Assembly: GCA_013286315.1 (NCBI GenBank)
Contig: JABDFX010000009.1
Span: forward strand, 347 to 64,150
Length of the DNA stretch: 63,804 nt
Direction: 5' to 3'
DNA from: Bacteroidota bacterium
GTDB lineage: Bacteria > Bacteroidota > Bacteroidia > Chitinophagales > Chitinophagaceae
Shown: piece by piece, positions 17,603 through 26,045 of the stretch
Position numbering within the stretch: position 1 is the stretch's first letter
Layout: every line of letters starts with the position of its first letter
The notes under the pieces: model-generated
Databases searched by the model: none
What the model was told of the DNA's origin: nothing
What the model saw: only the letters and a program-made list of their open reading frames with translations
Position numbers and translations under genes: made by a program

Positions 17603-20320
17603 ATGAAAAAGATGTTTTTCGTTCTGATAATCTCAGTTCCCGCCATAGGAGGATTTGCGCAGGTATCCGTAAAAAATCTTCGCCTGGAGAACCGGATCAA
17701 TCCGGTCGGTATGGATGTTCCAACACCAAGATTCAGCTGGCAGCTGATTTCCGGCAACAAAAACGGGATGCAAACGGCGTATGAGATTCGCGTGACGAAT
17801 AAGTCCGGAAAATCGGTTGTCTGGAACAGTGGTAAACAGGCAACGGATCAATCCTTGTATGTCCCGTATTCCGGCCGGCCATTGCAATCGGCCGCAACAT
17901 ATTATTGGCAGGTAAGAGTTTGGGACAATAAAGGAAATACTTCTGACTGGAGCGACCGGGCATTCTGGGAAATGGGATTACTGCAGAAAGAAGACTGGAA
18001 AGCAAAATGGATAGAATCCGGATCTCCTGCCGATAGTGTAAACGGACCGGCCCTTTTATTCAGGAAACCTTTTCTGATTAAAAAGAAAATAATGTCAGCC
18101 ACTGCATTTATTACGGCGCACGGAATGTATGAGGCTTCGCTGAATGGGAGGAAAATCGGGGATGCGTTCCTAACGCCCGGCTGGACAAGTTATAATAAGC
18201 GGCTTCAATACCAGGCTTACGATATCACAGATCTGATTGCAATGGGTGAAAACGTGATTGGAATGAATGTAGGCAGCGGATGGTACAGAACCCCGCTCGC
18301 ATGGAATGATAATAAGAATCTGTATGGGAAAAAACTGGGTTTGCTTCTTCAGGTAAATATTACTTATCCGGACGGCAGTCAGGAAACAGTCATATCTGAT
18401 AACAGCTGGAAAACAACCGACAAGGGCCCGATCCGGTTTTCGGAAATTTATAATGGGGAAATTTTGGATGCACGCCAGGAACTACCTGGCTGGAATAACG
18501 CGGGTTTTGATGATCAGTCCTGGCAACCGGTTGCGGAAAAGGATTATTCAAAATTAAACCTGATTGGTACTTATAATGAACCCGTTTTAAAACATGAATC
18601 ATTTCAACCCGTAAGAATTTTTAAAACGGCAAAAGGTGAACAGATTATAGACTTCGGTCAAAATATGGTGGGATGGGTCCGGTTCCGGGTTCAGGGTAAG
18701 GCAGGCGACGAAATGATCGTCGAACATGCGGAGGTTTTGGATAAGAACGGAAACTTTTACACTGAAAATTTACGTGCCGCTAAAGCCACCGATACTTACA
18801 TATTTAGTGGAAAAGGCGAAGAATTTTTTGAACCTCACTTTACTTTTCATGGGTTTCGGTATTTGAGGGTGAAAGGATTTCCGGGTGAAATGAAAACGGA
18901 AAATATTACCGCTGTTGCGCTCTATTCCGGCATGAGACCATCCGGACAATTTAAATGTTCGAATCCCATGCTAAACCAGTTACAGCATAATATTCAATGG
19001 GGACAAAGAGGTAATTTTCTGGACGTACCCACGGATTGCCCGCAACGGGACGAAAGGCTGGGTTGGACAGGTGATGCACAGGCTTTTTCGAGAACGGCCA
19101 GTTTCAATATGGATGTACATAATTTTTTCTCCAAATGGATGAAGGATGTCGCCGCTGATCAATCCGAAGACGGAAAAGTTCCTTTCGTGGTTCCGAATGT
19201 GTTGGGTCCGGAGTCTGGCGGTTCAGCCGGTTGGTCGGACGTATCAACGATTATTCCATGGAATATGTGGCTTGCTTACGGAGATCCGAAAATACTGGAA
19301 GACCAATATCAGAGCATGAAGGGTTGGGTTGGTTTTATGCAAAACCACAGCAGGGATTATTTATGGAACACCGGCTTTCATTTTGGGGACTGGCTGTTTT
19401 ATCGACCTGCGGATGATAATGACGGACGTTCTGCTGTTACAGATAAATATTTAATTGCCCAATGCTTTTTTGCCCATTCTACACAGCTTCTTATAAACGC
19501 AGCAAGAGTTTTAAATAAACAAAACGACATACAAAAATATTCAGAACTGCTGCATCAGGTTAAGGATGCATTTCTAAAGGAATATACGACATCTTCCGGT
19601 CGTCTGGTATCCGGCACCCAAACAGCTTATGTGCTGGCACTTCAATTTGATATGTTACCGGATTCATTAAGGGCGCAGGCTGCAAAGCGCCTGGTGAATA
19701 ATATTCAGGACTACAACAATCATCTGACAACAGGATTTCTCGGAACACCCTATCTATGCGAGGTACTGACACGTTATGGGTATGATACTGTAGCGTATAA
19801 ACTGTTGTTACAGGAAACCTATCCTTCCTGGTTATACCCGGTTAAAATGGGCGCTACTACCATTTGGGAAAGATGGGACGGACAAAAGCCCGACAGTAGT
19901 TTTCAAACGCCCGGAATGAATTCATTCAATCACTATGCTTATGGTGCGATCGGGGACTGGATGTACCGGAATATTGCCGGGCTCGATACATATGAAGACG
20001 GAGCAGGGTACAAAAAAATCAGGATCCTGCCGCATATTGGCGGAAATCTGAATTATGCCAGTGCCGAATTGGAAACAGGCTATGGTAAATTAAGTGTGAA
20101 CTGGAAAGTGAATAACGGAAACTTCTCGATGGATGTTGAAATTCCTTCCAATACCACAGCTGCCATCTTTATTCCGGTGTCAACTCCTGCCACCATTTCA
20201 GAAAATGGAAAACCCTTATCAGATGAAAAAGAAATTATAGTAAAAGGGAAGGAGGGAAACTACATTGAATTACAAACTGGTTCAGGTATCTATCATTTCT
20301 CGACCGCAGCTGCAAAATAA
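17603..20320 (+). CDS. Alpha-L-rhamnosidase, GH78
   Basis: 905 residues with a signal peptide (MKKMFFVLIISVPAIGGFAQ). Domain order matches GH78: a fibronectin-like N-domain (VSVKNLRLENRINP... RFSWQL), a beta-sandwich (WKAKWIESG, AFITAHGMYEASLNG), a Bac_rhamnosid domain, then the (alpha/alpha)6 barrel starting near CSNPMLNQL. The barrel carries the hallmark DVPTDCPQRDERLGWTGDA, with the acidic catalytic residues of the family. WERWDG and MNSFNHYAYG lie in the active-site half. It ends with a C-terminal beta-sandwich. It removes L-rhamnose from pectins, glycosides or bacterial glycans. The gene run agrees with a plant- or glycan-degrading lifestyle. Confidence 0.95.
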   Translation: MKKMFFVLIISVPAIGGFAQVSVKNLRLENRINPVGMDVPTPRFSWQLISGNKNGMQTAYEIRVTNKSGKSVVWNSGKQATDQSLYVPYSGRPLQSAATYYWQVRVWDNKGNTSDWSDRAFWEMGLLQKEDWKAKWIESGSPADSVNGPALLFRKPFLIKKKIMSATAFITAHGMYEASLNGRKIGDAFLTPGWTSYNKRLQYQAYDITDLIAMGENVIGMNVGSGWYRTPLAWNDNKNLYGKKLGLLLQVNITYPDGSQETVISDNSWKTTDKGPIRFSEIYNGEILDARQELPGWNNAGFDDQSWQPVAEKDYSKLNLIGTYNEPVLKHESFQPVRIFKTAKGEQIIDFGQNMVGWVRFRVQGKAGDEMIVEHAEVLDKNGNFYTENLRAAKATDTYIFSGKGEEFFEPHFTFHGFRYLRVKGFPGEMKTENITAVALYSGMRPSGQFKCSNPMLNQLQHNIQWGQRGNFLDVPTDCPQRDERLGWTGDAQAFSRTASFNMDVHNFFSKWMKDVAADQSEDGKVPFVVPNVLGPESGGSAGWSDVSTIIPWNMWLAYGDPKILEDQYQSMKGWVGFMQNHSRDYLWNTGFHFGDWLFYRPADDNDGRSAVTDKYLIAQCFFAHSTQLLINAARVLNKQNDIQKYSELLHQVKDAFLKEYTTSSGRLVSGTQTAYVLALQFDMLPDSLRAQAAKRLVNNIQDYNNHLTTGFLGTPYLCEVLTRYGYDTVAYKLLLQETYPSWLYPVKMGATTIWERWDGQKPDSSFQTPGMNSFNHYAYGAIGDWMYRNIAGLDTYEDGAGYKKIRILPHIGGNLNYASAELETGYGKLSVNWKVNNGNFSMDVEIPSNTTAAIFIPVSTPATISENGKPLSDEKEIIVKGKEGNYIELQTGSGIYHFSTAAAK

Positions 20321-20373
20321 ATCTCAGGAAAAGACGCCTGAAACGACCACGGTTTTTAATACGCCTGCCGTTT

Positions 20374-20470
20374 GATCCAGCCTGCGAATTCGACCTTTAG
20401 ATCCAGCCTGTGAATTCGATCTTTAGATCCAGCCTGTGAATTCGATCTTTGATCCAATCTACGAATTCGG
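20374..20470. repeat. 26-bp tandem repeat (4 copies) between rhamnosidase and receiver genes
   Basis: Four copies of a unit GATCCAGCCTGTGAATTCGA... at 20374-20399, 20400-20425, 20426-20450 (25 bp) and 20451-20470 (partial, diverged). Each contains GAATTC. The last copy overlaps the final codons and stop of the minus-strand receiver gene (20459). No ORF or hairpin explains it. The spacing of 26 bp is unlike the 7-bp arrays elsewhere in the window. Confidence 0.9.
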
Positions 20471-20878
20471 ATGCTGGCTTGTCTTCCAGTATTCAAAAAT
20501 GATCCTTAGCTGATCCTTTATATCTTTCATATTTTGGCCCTTCAGGAAAAATCCCTGGACGGTTAAATGCAAATATGCCTCATTGACATATTTTTTTTCA
20601 GCAGAAGTACTGTAAAATACAAATGGAATGGATTTCTTTTTCAGTCTCTCGTTTTGATCCAATTTGTTTTTGAATTCAAGACCGCTCATACCTGGCAAAT
20701 TCACATCACTGATGATGATGAATGGCTGCTCTTCATTATTATCTAAAAAATGATAAGCATCCGCAGGATTTATAAATGAAATCAATCGATTGGGAATATC
20801 GAGATCCGTCAAAACCTGGCTAAATATTACTGCATCATCCTCGTCGTCTTCTACCAGTACAATCGGGCCTGTAATCAT
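20459..20878 (-). CDS. Single-domain response regulator (Rcp1-like)
   Basis: 139 residues, CheY-like receiver only. Acidic pocket in VLVEDDEDDA, acceptor Asp in IIISDVNLPGMSGLEF, switch Ser/Thr in FYSTSAEKK, conserved Lys in FFLKGQN. This resembles the Rcp1 type that pairs with bacteriophytochrome or PAS kinases encoded elsewhere. It has no neighbour in the same direction. Its C-terminus (HPNS, stop) is written by the last copy of the 26-bp tandem repeat, so the end of the protein has probably changed recently. It probably shuttles phosphate in a phosphorelay. Confidence 0.92.
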   Translation of the reverse strand: MITGPIVLVEDDEDDAVIFSQVLTDLDIPNRLISFINPADAYHFLDNNEEQPFIIISDVNLPGMSGLEFKNKLDQNERLKKKSIPFVFYSTSAEKKYVNEAYLHLTVQGFFLKGQNMKDIKDQLRIIFEYWKTSQHPNS

Positions 20879-20980
20879 TATCGCGTATTTATTCTATTGA
20901 AGATATAACATATTCATTTCTGTTATATGCCCTTTAAAAGGTGAAAACCCCACAGGCGGCAAATATAAAAAAATATTTGC

Positions 20981-21022
20981 GTAAGTAAATACTTACATAT
21001 ATATTTGTAAGCAATTACTTAC
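20981..21022 (+). promoter_or_regulatory. Two palindromic operators upstream of the arsR-SRPBCC-hydrolase genes
   Basis: GTAAGTAAATACTTAC at 20981-20996 and GTAAGCAATTACTTAC at 21007-21022 are near-identical 16-bp dyads with GTAAG/CTTAC arms, 26 bp centre to centre (between two and three helical turns). They end 9 bp before the ATG of the ArsR gene at 21032, where a bound dimer would block transcription. This is a textbook autorepression layout; the ArsR protein is the likely ligand. Confidence 0.8.
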
Positions 21023-21031
21023 ATATAAATT

Positions 21032-21370
21032 ATGAGACGAGATGTATTCCAGGCCATTGCAGATCCCAACAGAAGGGCCATATTGGGGCGATTGTCCGGC
21101 AGTCCGTTAAATTTGAACCAGGTGGCAGAGCATTTTAATATCAGCCGGTCCGCAGTTTCTCAGCACATGAAAATATTGACGGAATGCGGATTGGTTGTGA
21201 TTAAACAAAATGGAAGAGAACGTTTTTGTGAAGCGAAGTTTGAAAAGCTGGATGAAGTAACCACCTGGATCGGTCAATACCGGAATTTCTGGGTGGGTAA
21301 ATTCGATGCCATGGAAATGGCATTACAAAAGATGAAATCTAAAAATAAAAAACATGGAACTAAAAAATGA
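21032..21370 (+). CDS. ArsR-family transcriptional regulator (SRPBCC-associated type)
   Basis: 112 residues. The winged helix shows FQAIADPNRRAILGRL, then NISRSAVSQHMKILTECGLV (recognition helix) and GRERFCEAKFEKL (wing). No cysteine metal motif is seen. This subtype is commonly encoded next to an AHSA1/SRPBCC protein, as here. The next gene starts 17 bp before this one's stop, so they overlap and are coupled. It very likely represses its own operon by binding the two GTAAG palindromes at 20981-21022. Confidence 0.93.
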   Translation: MRRDVFQAIADPNRRAILGRLSGSPLNLNQVAEHFNISRSAVSQHMKILTECGLVVIKQNGRERFCEAKFEKLDEVTTWIGQYRNFWVGKFDAMEMALQKMKSKNKKHGTKK

Positions 21371-21833
21371 AGTCCTGGAAAATCAGGACCTTGTCATCAC
21401 ACGCGTCTTTGATGCGCCCCGCAAACTGGTTTTTAAAATGTGGACCGACAGCAAATTGGTTGCGACCTGGCGGGGTCCCGGGGGATTTACAAATCCTGTT
21501 TGTAAGCTGGACTCCAAAGTAAATGGCGCAATCCGTATTGTAATGCAGGGACCTGATGGAACGCGCTATCCGGTCAGCGGGCTCTTCCGGGAAATAAAGG
21601 AACCGGAAAGGCTGGTTTTTATTACCCGCAAGGAAGACGCAGAAGGCAATATGGAACTGGAAATAGAAAACACTGTCAGCTTTCTTGAAGAAGGTGAAAA
21701 AACGAGGATATTATTTAAGGCCGTTATTTTGAAAACAACACCTGAAGGAACTGAAGCCTGCAGGGGAATGAGCATGGGCTGGAATCAGAGTCTGGACCGC
21801 CTGGCAGAGAGTCTTTATAGATTTTCAGATTAA
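21354..21833 (+). CDS. SRPBCC (AHSA1-like) domain protein
   Basis: 159 residues. The opening DLVITRVFDAPRKLVFKMWTD and the WRGPGGFTNP block are the typical start of bacterial AHSA1/CalC-like START-fold proteins, which bind hydrophobic ligands in a beta-barrel cavity. The C-terminal helix MSMGWNQSLDRLAESL matches the GWxxSLxxL signature of the family. It overlaps arsR upstream and abuts the alpha/beta-hydrolase downstream (stop then start with no gap). The trio may sense and process a small organic compound. Ligand is unknown. Confidence 0.92.
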   Translation: MELKNEVLENQDLVITRVFDAPRKLVFKMWTDSKLVATWRGPGGFTNPVCKLDSKVNGAIRIVMQGPDGTRYPVSGLFREIKEPERLVFITRKEDAEGNMELEIENTVSFLEEGEKTRILFKAVILKTTPEGTEACRGMSMGWNQSLDRLAESLYRFSD

Positions 21834-22631
21834 ATGTTTTGCATCATGTTTACAGCCATTTCAAAGGACGGAACAACGGTTGCCTATGAAAAAAAGGGCC
21901 AGGGATTTCCTGTTATATTAATTGACGGGGCGCTTTGCAGCAGGGATATGGGTCCCATGCCCGGATTGTCTGAATTATTGAGCCCGGAATGTATGGTCAT
22001 CCATTATGACCTTCGTGGCCGAAACGACAGTGGTGATACCGCGCCGTATTCAGTGGAAAAGGAAATTGAGGATATCGACGCGTTAATCAAAACAGCAGGC
22101 GGAGAGGCAGATTTATTTGGAATTTCCTCAGGCGCCGTGCTTGCCATGACAGCTGTTTCCCGGGGACTCGCGGTCAGGAAACTGGCAATATATGAACCTC
22201 CTTTTTCAGTTGATAAGAACGCTCACATTACGCCCGCCGATTCTGAGGCAAAATTGAAAAAATTGATCTCAAATAACGACCGTTCAGGTGCCGTGAAATT
22301 TTTCATGAAAGATATGGTCGGACTTCCTGCAATTTTTGCCTATGTCATGAGAATACTTCCGGTTTGGTCCAAGCTTAAAAGAGTTGCGCATACATTGCCT
22401 TATGATGCAGCCGTGATGGGAGATTTCACGCTGCCCAGGGATATGATCAGTTCAATCAAAATTCCAACACTCGTGGCCGGCGGTGAAAAAAGTCCGGGCG
22501 GTCTGAAAAGCGCTGTTCGTGCTGTAGCCGGAATAATACCGAATCACAAATTTGAAGAACTGAAAGGTCAGACACATAATGTATCTCCCAAAGTGCTGGC
22601 ACCTGTGTTGATTGAATTTTTTAAAAGCTGA
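21834..22631 (+). CDS. Alpha/beta-fold hydrolase
   Basis: 265 residues from the ATG touching the previous stop; an internal ATG at 21846 (MFTAISKDG) is an equally good start. The core shows VILIDGALCSRDM (oxyanion region), HYDLRGRNDSG, nucleophile elbow LFGISSGAVLAM (GxSxG, Ser) and a C-terminal His in QTHNVSPK. The acid is probably in the IPTLVAGGEKSP region. It hydrolyses an ester or similar bond of unknown substrate. It is third gene of the ArsR-SRPBCC operon and likely induced with it. Confidence 0.9.
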   Translation: MFCIMFTAISKDGTTVAYEKKGQGFPVILIDGALCSRDMGPMPGLSELLSPECMVIHYDLRGRNDSGDTAPYSVEKEIEDIDALIKTAGGEADLFGISSGAVLAMTAVSRGLAVRKLAIYEPPFSVDKNAHITPADSEAKLKKLISNNDRSGAVKFFMKDMVGLPAIFAYVMRILPVWSKLKRVAHTLPYDAAVMGDFTLPRDMISSIKIPTLVAGGEKSPGGLKSAVRAVAGIIPNHKFEELKGQTHNVSPKVLAPVLIEFFKS

Positions 22632-22658
22632 TATTGATCTTTCGTGAAATGGCTTTTT

Positions 22659-22697
22659 AAGGCTTTACGCGTTACGCGTTATGCTTTTAGCTTTTAA
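22659..22697. repeat. Heptamer array after the KAS III gene
   Basis: On the minus strand the sequence reads AAAAGCT, AAAAGCAT, AACGCGT, AACGCGT, AAAGCC immediately after the TAA stop of the KAS III gene (22694). It lies between that gene and the convergent hydrolase gene and follows the usual gene-sense orientation. Confidence 0.75.
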
Positions 22698-23767
22698 CAC
22701 CTGTAGCAAACCGCATTGATGTTCATACCCGCACCGACGGACGCGAACAGAATGATATCACCGGTTGATAAGGTATGCTCCGGAAACCGGTGTTTTCGTA
22801 CCAGGTCAAGTAAGGTCGGGATGGTTGCCACTGAGCTATTGCCGAGCCAGCTGATGCTCATCGGCGTTATGTTAAGAGGTGGATGGTCGATTCCGTAAAG
22901 AAGGTATAATTTCTTGATGATGGCATCATCCATTTTTTCATTCGCCTGGTGGATGAATATTTTGCTGATATCACGGATGGATATCCCGGATTTATCAATG
23001 CAGGCTTTCATAGCTGTGGGCACATGCTTTAAAGCATATTCATAAACCTTTTTGCCCTTCATTTTCAGATAACGGATGCGCGGGTTGCTGTCCGGGAAAA
23101 AAGATTTGCCCATATTGATATAATCGAATTCTTCCACGCTATGCGTCTGTGCAGTAAACGCCAGCATACCGGATGAATGATTATCACCTTCCTTTTTTTC
23201 CAGCACAACGGCCCCGGCACCATCACTGAAAATCATGCTGTCACGGTCAAACATGTCAATCACCCGGCTCAAAGTTTCCGTACCGACGATCAAAGCCTTA
23301 TTCGCCATACCGGATTTAAAAAAGGCATCTGCCTGAATCAGGCCCTGCAGCCATCCGGGACATCCGAATAAAATATCGTACGCTATACAATCCGGGTTTC
23401 GGATACCCAATGCATGTTTTAATTGACTGGCGAGGGAAGGAACAGCAGCGGTTTGAACGGTATCCTTAATTACGTTTCCGAAATTATGTGCAACAATGAG
23501 TTGATCCAATGTTTCGGGATCCACCCCGGCGTCTTCGATTGCTTTTTTTGCTGCTTCATAGCCAATATTGGAGGCATTCAGGTCGTCTGTTGTATATCGT
23601 CTTTCTTCGATGCCTGTAATCTTTTTAAACTTATTGACGACTTCCGAAGGATCAACCGGCAAGGGTATCCCGTCCGCCGTAAAAAATTCATGCTCTGCAA
23701 AATCCTGATTGGTTTGTACAAAAGGAGGAATATAGGATCCAGAACCTGTAATAACAGAATGAATCAT
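22694..23767 (-). CDS. 3-oxoacyl-ACP synthase III-like ketosynthase (FabH family)
   Basis: 357 residues. The thiolase-fold catalytic triad is visible: Cys136 in DILFGCPGWLQG, His in FIHQANEKM (about 268), and Asn in WLGNSSVATI (about 300). A C-terminal SVGAGMNINAVCY is also typical. It condenses an acyl-CoA primer with malonyl-ACP to start fatty acid chains, or serves a specialised pathway. It is slightly longer than E. coli FabH (317), with an N-terminal insertion after residue 20, as in other Bacteroidota paralogues. It stands alone on the minus strand and no acyl carrier or other fab gene is near, so a housekeeping role is uncertain. Confidence 0.9.
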   Translation of the reverse strand: MIHSVITGSGSYIPPFVQTNQDFAEHEFFTADGIPLPVDPSEVVNKFKKITGIEERRYTTDDLNASNIGYEAAKKAIEDAGVDPETLDQLIVAHNFGNVIKDTVQTAAVPSLASQLKHALGIRNPDCIAYDILFGCPGWLQGLIQADAFFKSGMANKALIVGTETLSRVIDMFDRDSMIFSDGAGAVVLEKKEGDNHSSGMLAFTAQTHSVEEFDYINMGKSFFPDSNPRIRYLKMKGKKVYEYALKHVPTAMKACIDKSGISIRDISKIFIHQANEKMDDAIIKKLYLLYGIDHPPLNITPMSISWLGNSSVATIPTLLDLVRKHRFPEHTLSTGDIILFASVGAGMNINAVCYRC

Positions 23768-23868
23768 GCTGAAGTAAAATTATTTGAAGGGAATAAATCC
23801 GCTATTAGATATATCCCACGATCCTGACACCCTTAAATTTAAGTTGTATTGCAATAAAAATAAAATCT

Positions 23869-24963
23869 TCATTTAGAAATCGCGACGCCTACAAAGGAAT
23901 CCGCTGTTCCATAATATAGGAACCATTTTCCCTTAAAATAAACCAGGCCCTCAGCAAAGGTAGTTCCTGCTGCATACTGGCCACTGATTTCATATGGTAG
24001 CGTGGGTTTTAAAAAAGGGCCGTCTGAACGTATGAGAATGGTTTGCAAATCTTTTGGGTCGAAAAAAACTCTTCCGGTTGAATAGGTTCCCCGGGGCAAT
24101 GAAGGGTCAGCGTCTTTTGGATTATTTGCATTTTTCCCATTATAAATCAGCATAACGCCACGGTCGGTTATCAATGCCGGTGGACCACATTCATCCAGGT
24201 CACTGTCAAAATAATTTGGCCTGGTTTCCATTGACTTTTTCAGAAAACCGGCCTTATCCAGGACCGGGTACCAGTCGAACAGGTTTTCGGACCAGGCCAG
24301 GTTTACAAAATGTTCTCCCCAATACATCCAGTATTTACCTGCAATTTTCGCCAGCACGATTTTATTATCTACCATTTTTGTGATCATGGAAGCTGACTTG
24401 CTGGCCGTGTCCAAAAACCTGTGGTTATGCGCTTTGGCAAAAGCTGGCCCTTTTTTCTCCCAATGAAAAAGATCTTTTGAAAACGCAATCGACAAACGGG
24501 GTATTTTATAATTCCAGGAAGTATAAGCCAGTACATATAGTCCCTCTTCCGTCTGAACGATGCGGGGATCTTCACAGCCTCCGGGATAATCATATTGCTG
24601 AAAACTATCTTTTGCAGGGTAAAGAACGGGTTCCCCGAAAGAAGAGAAATGGATACCGTCCAGACTGGCAGAGATACCGATGCGTGAAGTACGTCCACCC
24701 AGTATCGCAGCCGGATTATCCTCACAACGTGATAAAACATATATCGTATCATTCCGCACGATGGCTGCAGGGTTGAATACATCCGCTTTTTTCCAATACA
24801 CGGTTTCGTTTTTCAGGGAATCGAAAAAAACAGCCGTTGAATCATGACTCAAAACCGGTTCAGTCACCGGTTTATAAAATGAGGAAAGAGAATCAAATAC
24901 ATTCGGTTTTTCTTTGCACGCCACAAAAAAAATAAGCAAAGCCAGATAAATCGTTTTTTTCAT
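23869..24963 (-). CDS. GH130-family lipoprotein (glycoside phosphorylase or hydrolase)
   Basis: 364 residues. The signal ends in LIFFVACKE, a lipobox (Cys16). The five-bladed propeller shows WKKADVFNPAAIVRNDTIYVL, the family motif GGCEDPRIV (Asp is the catalytic acid region in GH130), ARxx-like SRIGISASLDG, and ECGPPALITDRGVMLIYNG. GH130 enzymes act on beta-mannosides, either by phosphorolysis or hydrolysis; subfamily cannot be set here. A lipoprotein at the membrane or surface would argue for hydrolysis or binding rather than cytosolic phosphorolysis. It is convergent with nothing and stands alone; upstream is the divergent cvfB. Confidence 0.85.
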   Translation of the reverse strand: MKKTIYLALLIFFVACKEKPNVFDSLSSFYKPVTEPVLSHDSTAVFFDSLKNETVYWKKADVFNPAAIVRNDTIYVLSRCEDNPAAILGGRTSRIGISASLDGIHFSSFGEPVLYPAKDSFQQYDYPGGCEDPRIVQTEEGLYVLAYTSWNYKIPRLSIAFSKDLFHWEKKGPAFAKAHNHRFLDTASKSASMITKMVDNKIVLAKIAGKYWMYWGEHFVNLAWSENLFDWYPVLDKAGFLKKSMETRPNYFDSDLDECGPPALITDRGVMLIYNGKNANNPKDADPSLPRGTYSTGRVFFDPKDLQTILIRSDGPFLKPTLPYEISGQYAAGTTFAEGLVYFKGKWFLYYGTADSFVGVAISK

Positions 24964-25016
24964 TTTGGCAGATTGGTGCTGGATAAATTGAGCTTATACC
25001 CGTCATGCTAACCAAT

Positions 25017-25024
25017 TACCTTTG
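25017..25024 (+). promoter_or_regulatory. Candidate Bacteroidota -7 promoter box before the cvfB-like gene
   Basis: TACCTTTG fits the TAnnTTTG consensus of the Bacteroidota housekeeping sigma factor. Transcription would start a few bases downstream, near 25030, which would exclude the TTG at 25022 as start codon and supports the ATG at 25046. No good -33 TTG at ideal spacing was seen, so confidence is limited. Confidence 0.45.
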
Positions 25025-25045
25025 TTACAAAATGAACCAGTCAGC

Positions 25046-25873
25046 ATGGTAAGGATGGGTGAATATAATCTGCTTAAAGTTATTAAAGTAAAGGATATGG
25101 GGGTTTTCATGGATAATGGGGAAGAAGGTATCCTGATGCCCAAACGATTTGTTCCTCCCGGAACCCGGATAGGCGATCAATTGAATGTGTTTTTGTACCA
25201 CGACGGAGAAGGCAGGCCTATTGCTACTACTCAAAAACCCCTGGGTGTATTGGGCGATATCGTAAAACTCAGGGCTGTCAGTATCACACCGCAGGGTGCA
25301 TTTCTGGACTGGGGACTGATGAAAGACCTTTTTATTCCGAAATCCGCCATGGTTAGTTTTATGCGACCCATGGGAGAGTACCTGGTCAAGATTGTGATGG
25401 ATGAACAAACGGGCAGGATAGCTGCAACGGAAAAACTGGAAAGGTTCCTGTCGAATGAAACCCTGACAGTCTCTGAGAAGGAAGAAGTAGATCTCCTGGT
25501 TTATCGGCAAACGGAAATTGGCTATGAAATGGTGATCAATAACCGTCATAAGGGGATACTGCATGCAAATGAGATATATCGGCCGATAGAAATCGGGGAC
25601 CGGTTTCAGGGTTTTATAAAAAAAATTCTGCCGGAAAACAAAATAGATGTGGCAGCAGGGAAACCTGGATATCAGCGCGTAGAAAATGAATCTGAAAAAA
25701 TTTTGAGGTTGCTAGCTGAAAACAACGGATATCTTCCATATTACGACAAGTCCTCGCCGGAAGAAATTTATGAGTTCTTCCATATCAGCAAAAAGACGTT
25801 TAAAATGACGACGGGCAATTTGTATAAGCAAAAGAAGATTCTGTTTACTGAAACAGGCATTAAATTGACTTAG
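25046..25873 (+). CDS. CvfB-like S1-domain RNA-binding protein
   Basis: About 275 residues from ATG 25046; the longest frame begins at a TTG (25022) but the promoter-like TACCTTTG overlaps that codon, so I prefer the later start. Tandem S1-like barrels are seen (LLKVIKVKDMGVFMDNGEEG, VKLRAVSITPQGAFLDWGLMKDLFIP, VVINNRHKGILHANEIYRP) followed by a winged-helix (AENNGYLPYYDKSSPEEIYEFFHISKKTFKMTTGNL split over about 45 residues). This is the CvfB/YitL architecture, a global RNA-binding regulator in Gram-positive relatives. Its TAG stop is the first triplet of a palindromic element. Confidence 0.93.
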   Translation: MVRMGEYNLLKVIKVKDMGVFMDNGEEGILMPKRFVPPGTRIGDQLNVFLYHDGEGRPIATTQKPLGVLGDIVKLRAVSITPQGAFLDWGLMKDLFIPKSAMVSFMRPMGEYLVKIVMDEQTGRIAATEKLERFLSNETLTVSEKEEVDLLVYRQTEIGYEMVINNRHKGILHANEIYRPIEIGDRFQGFIKKILPENKIDVAAGKPGYQRVENESEKILRLLAENNGYLPYYDKSSPEEIYEFFHISKKTFKMTTGNLYKQKKILFTETGIKLT

Positions 25874-26020
25874 TGTGGTGAATATGAAAAGGGTGGAAAA
25901 TGGGGAAAAGTGGAAGTTGAGAAAGGGAATGATAGTGTGTAAAAACACATTACTACACTATCATTTCCTTTCTTCATTTTGAATTCTCACATTTCTCACT
26001 CTTCTCATATTCACCACACT
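25872..26020. repeat. Palindromic element B1 (TGTGGTGAA family)
   Basis: A 149-bp long imperfect inverted repeat. It starts AGTGTGGTGAATATG and ends CATATTCACCACACT; the arms match over most of their 70 bp. It would fold into one long hairpin. It begins inside the stop codon of the cvfB-like gene (TAG, 25871-25873). There is no ORF inside. Related copies are at 53704, 60570 and 62862. It may act as a terminator or be a MITE-like relic. Confidence 0.85.
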
Positions 26021-26025
26021 ACAGA

Positions 26026-26045
26026 GTTAGGCTTTAGGCTTGGTA
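26026..26045. repeat. Short heptamer pair at the 3' end of the FAD-oxidase gene
   Basis: TTAGGCTTTAGGCTTGG on the plus strand, i.e. AAGCCTAAAGCC on the minus strand. It supplies the last codons and stop (Gln-Ala-stop) of the minus-strand oxidase gene ending at 26034. Two units only, but of the same class as the longer arrays. Confidence 0.6.

Noticed and set aside
20374-20470. CRISPR array
   Set aside because: Units are contiguous without unique spacers, only four copies.
25872-26020. A complete insertion sequence
   Set aside because: The inverted-repeat element is 149 bp and has no ORF or transposase.
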